This document shows positions 7,003-7,013 of a stretch of 7,013 nucleotides of DNA, in pieces. Positions within the stretch are counted from its first letter, which is position 1. Every line of letters begins with the position of its first letter. The DNA comes from Gammaproteobacteria bacterium (GTDB lineage: Bacteria; Pseudomonadota; Gammaproteobacteria; Immundisolibacterales; Immundisolibacteraceae). A program made the translations under genes and the position numbers. The notes below the pieces were generated by a model. The model was given only the letters and a program-made list of their open reading frames with translations. It had not been told where the DNA came from and did not search any database. The DNA lies in NCBI GenBank assembly GCA_003645395.1, contig QNFC01000091.1:1-7013 (forward strand), in the 5' to 3' direction.

Positions 7003-7013
7003 TTACAGCCGCA
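7003..7013 (-). CDS. dnaN: probable 3' end of dnaN (DNA polymerase III beta clamp), last codons only
   Basis: Reading the - strand in from the window edge gives the end of a codon (..TG) and then CGG CTG TAA, that is (Met)-Arg-Leu-stop. The DnaN sliding clamp of E. coli and relatives ends in Met-Arg-Leu, where these residues are highly conserved, and dnaN is the usual gene directly before recF. The gap to the recF GTG would be 8 nt. With only three codons visible the call rests mostly on position, so it is likely rather than proven. Confidence 0.65.

Noticed and set aside
1..7013. A novel defence, mobile or biosynthetic system
   Set aside because: Every long frame that is not a shadow belongs to a known housekeeping family, gaps are short, and there are no transposase, repeat-array, tRNA or attachment-site signs.

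Overview
This is ordinary core chromosome from a gammaproteobacterium, very probably close to the replication origin. The main grounds are an 800-residue GyrB with the long Gram-negative C-terminal insertion and near-E. coli residue numbering, the order dnaN-recF-gyrB, and the order dprA-smg-topA. The genus cannot be fixed from this window. No mobile element, CRISPR array, RNA gene or novel defence-type system was seen.

Left half (+ strand): the 3' part of dprA (natural-transformation DNA loader, cut by the window edge), then smg (DUF494), then topA (topoisomerase I with four C-terminal zinc fingers). dprA and smg are 13 nt apart. A 77-nt gap before topA contains a G-free, pyrimidine-rich stretch.

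Right half (- strand): the last codons of a gene whose visible end fits dnaN, then recF, then gyrB. Gaps are 8 nt and 10 nt, so this looks like the tail of the dnaA-dnaN-recF-gyrB operon read leftward. dnaA and oriC would lie beyond the right edge. The two groups meet tail to tail: topA and gyrB stop codons are separated by only 33 bp, with no convincing intrinsic terminator between them. These two genes encode the opposing activities that remove and introduce negative supercoils.

The most notable non-coding signal is a pair of parS-type centromere sequences inside recF. One matches the bacterial parS 16-mer TGTTCCACGTGAAACA exactly and the other differs at one base. Both sit in the same codon register and encode the same peptide, LFHVE. 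Such sites are the expected targets of ParB near oriC, so recF here seems to double as chromosome-segregation DNA. A perfect DnaA box also lies in the start of gyrB, but it may be a by-product of a conserved protein motif.
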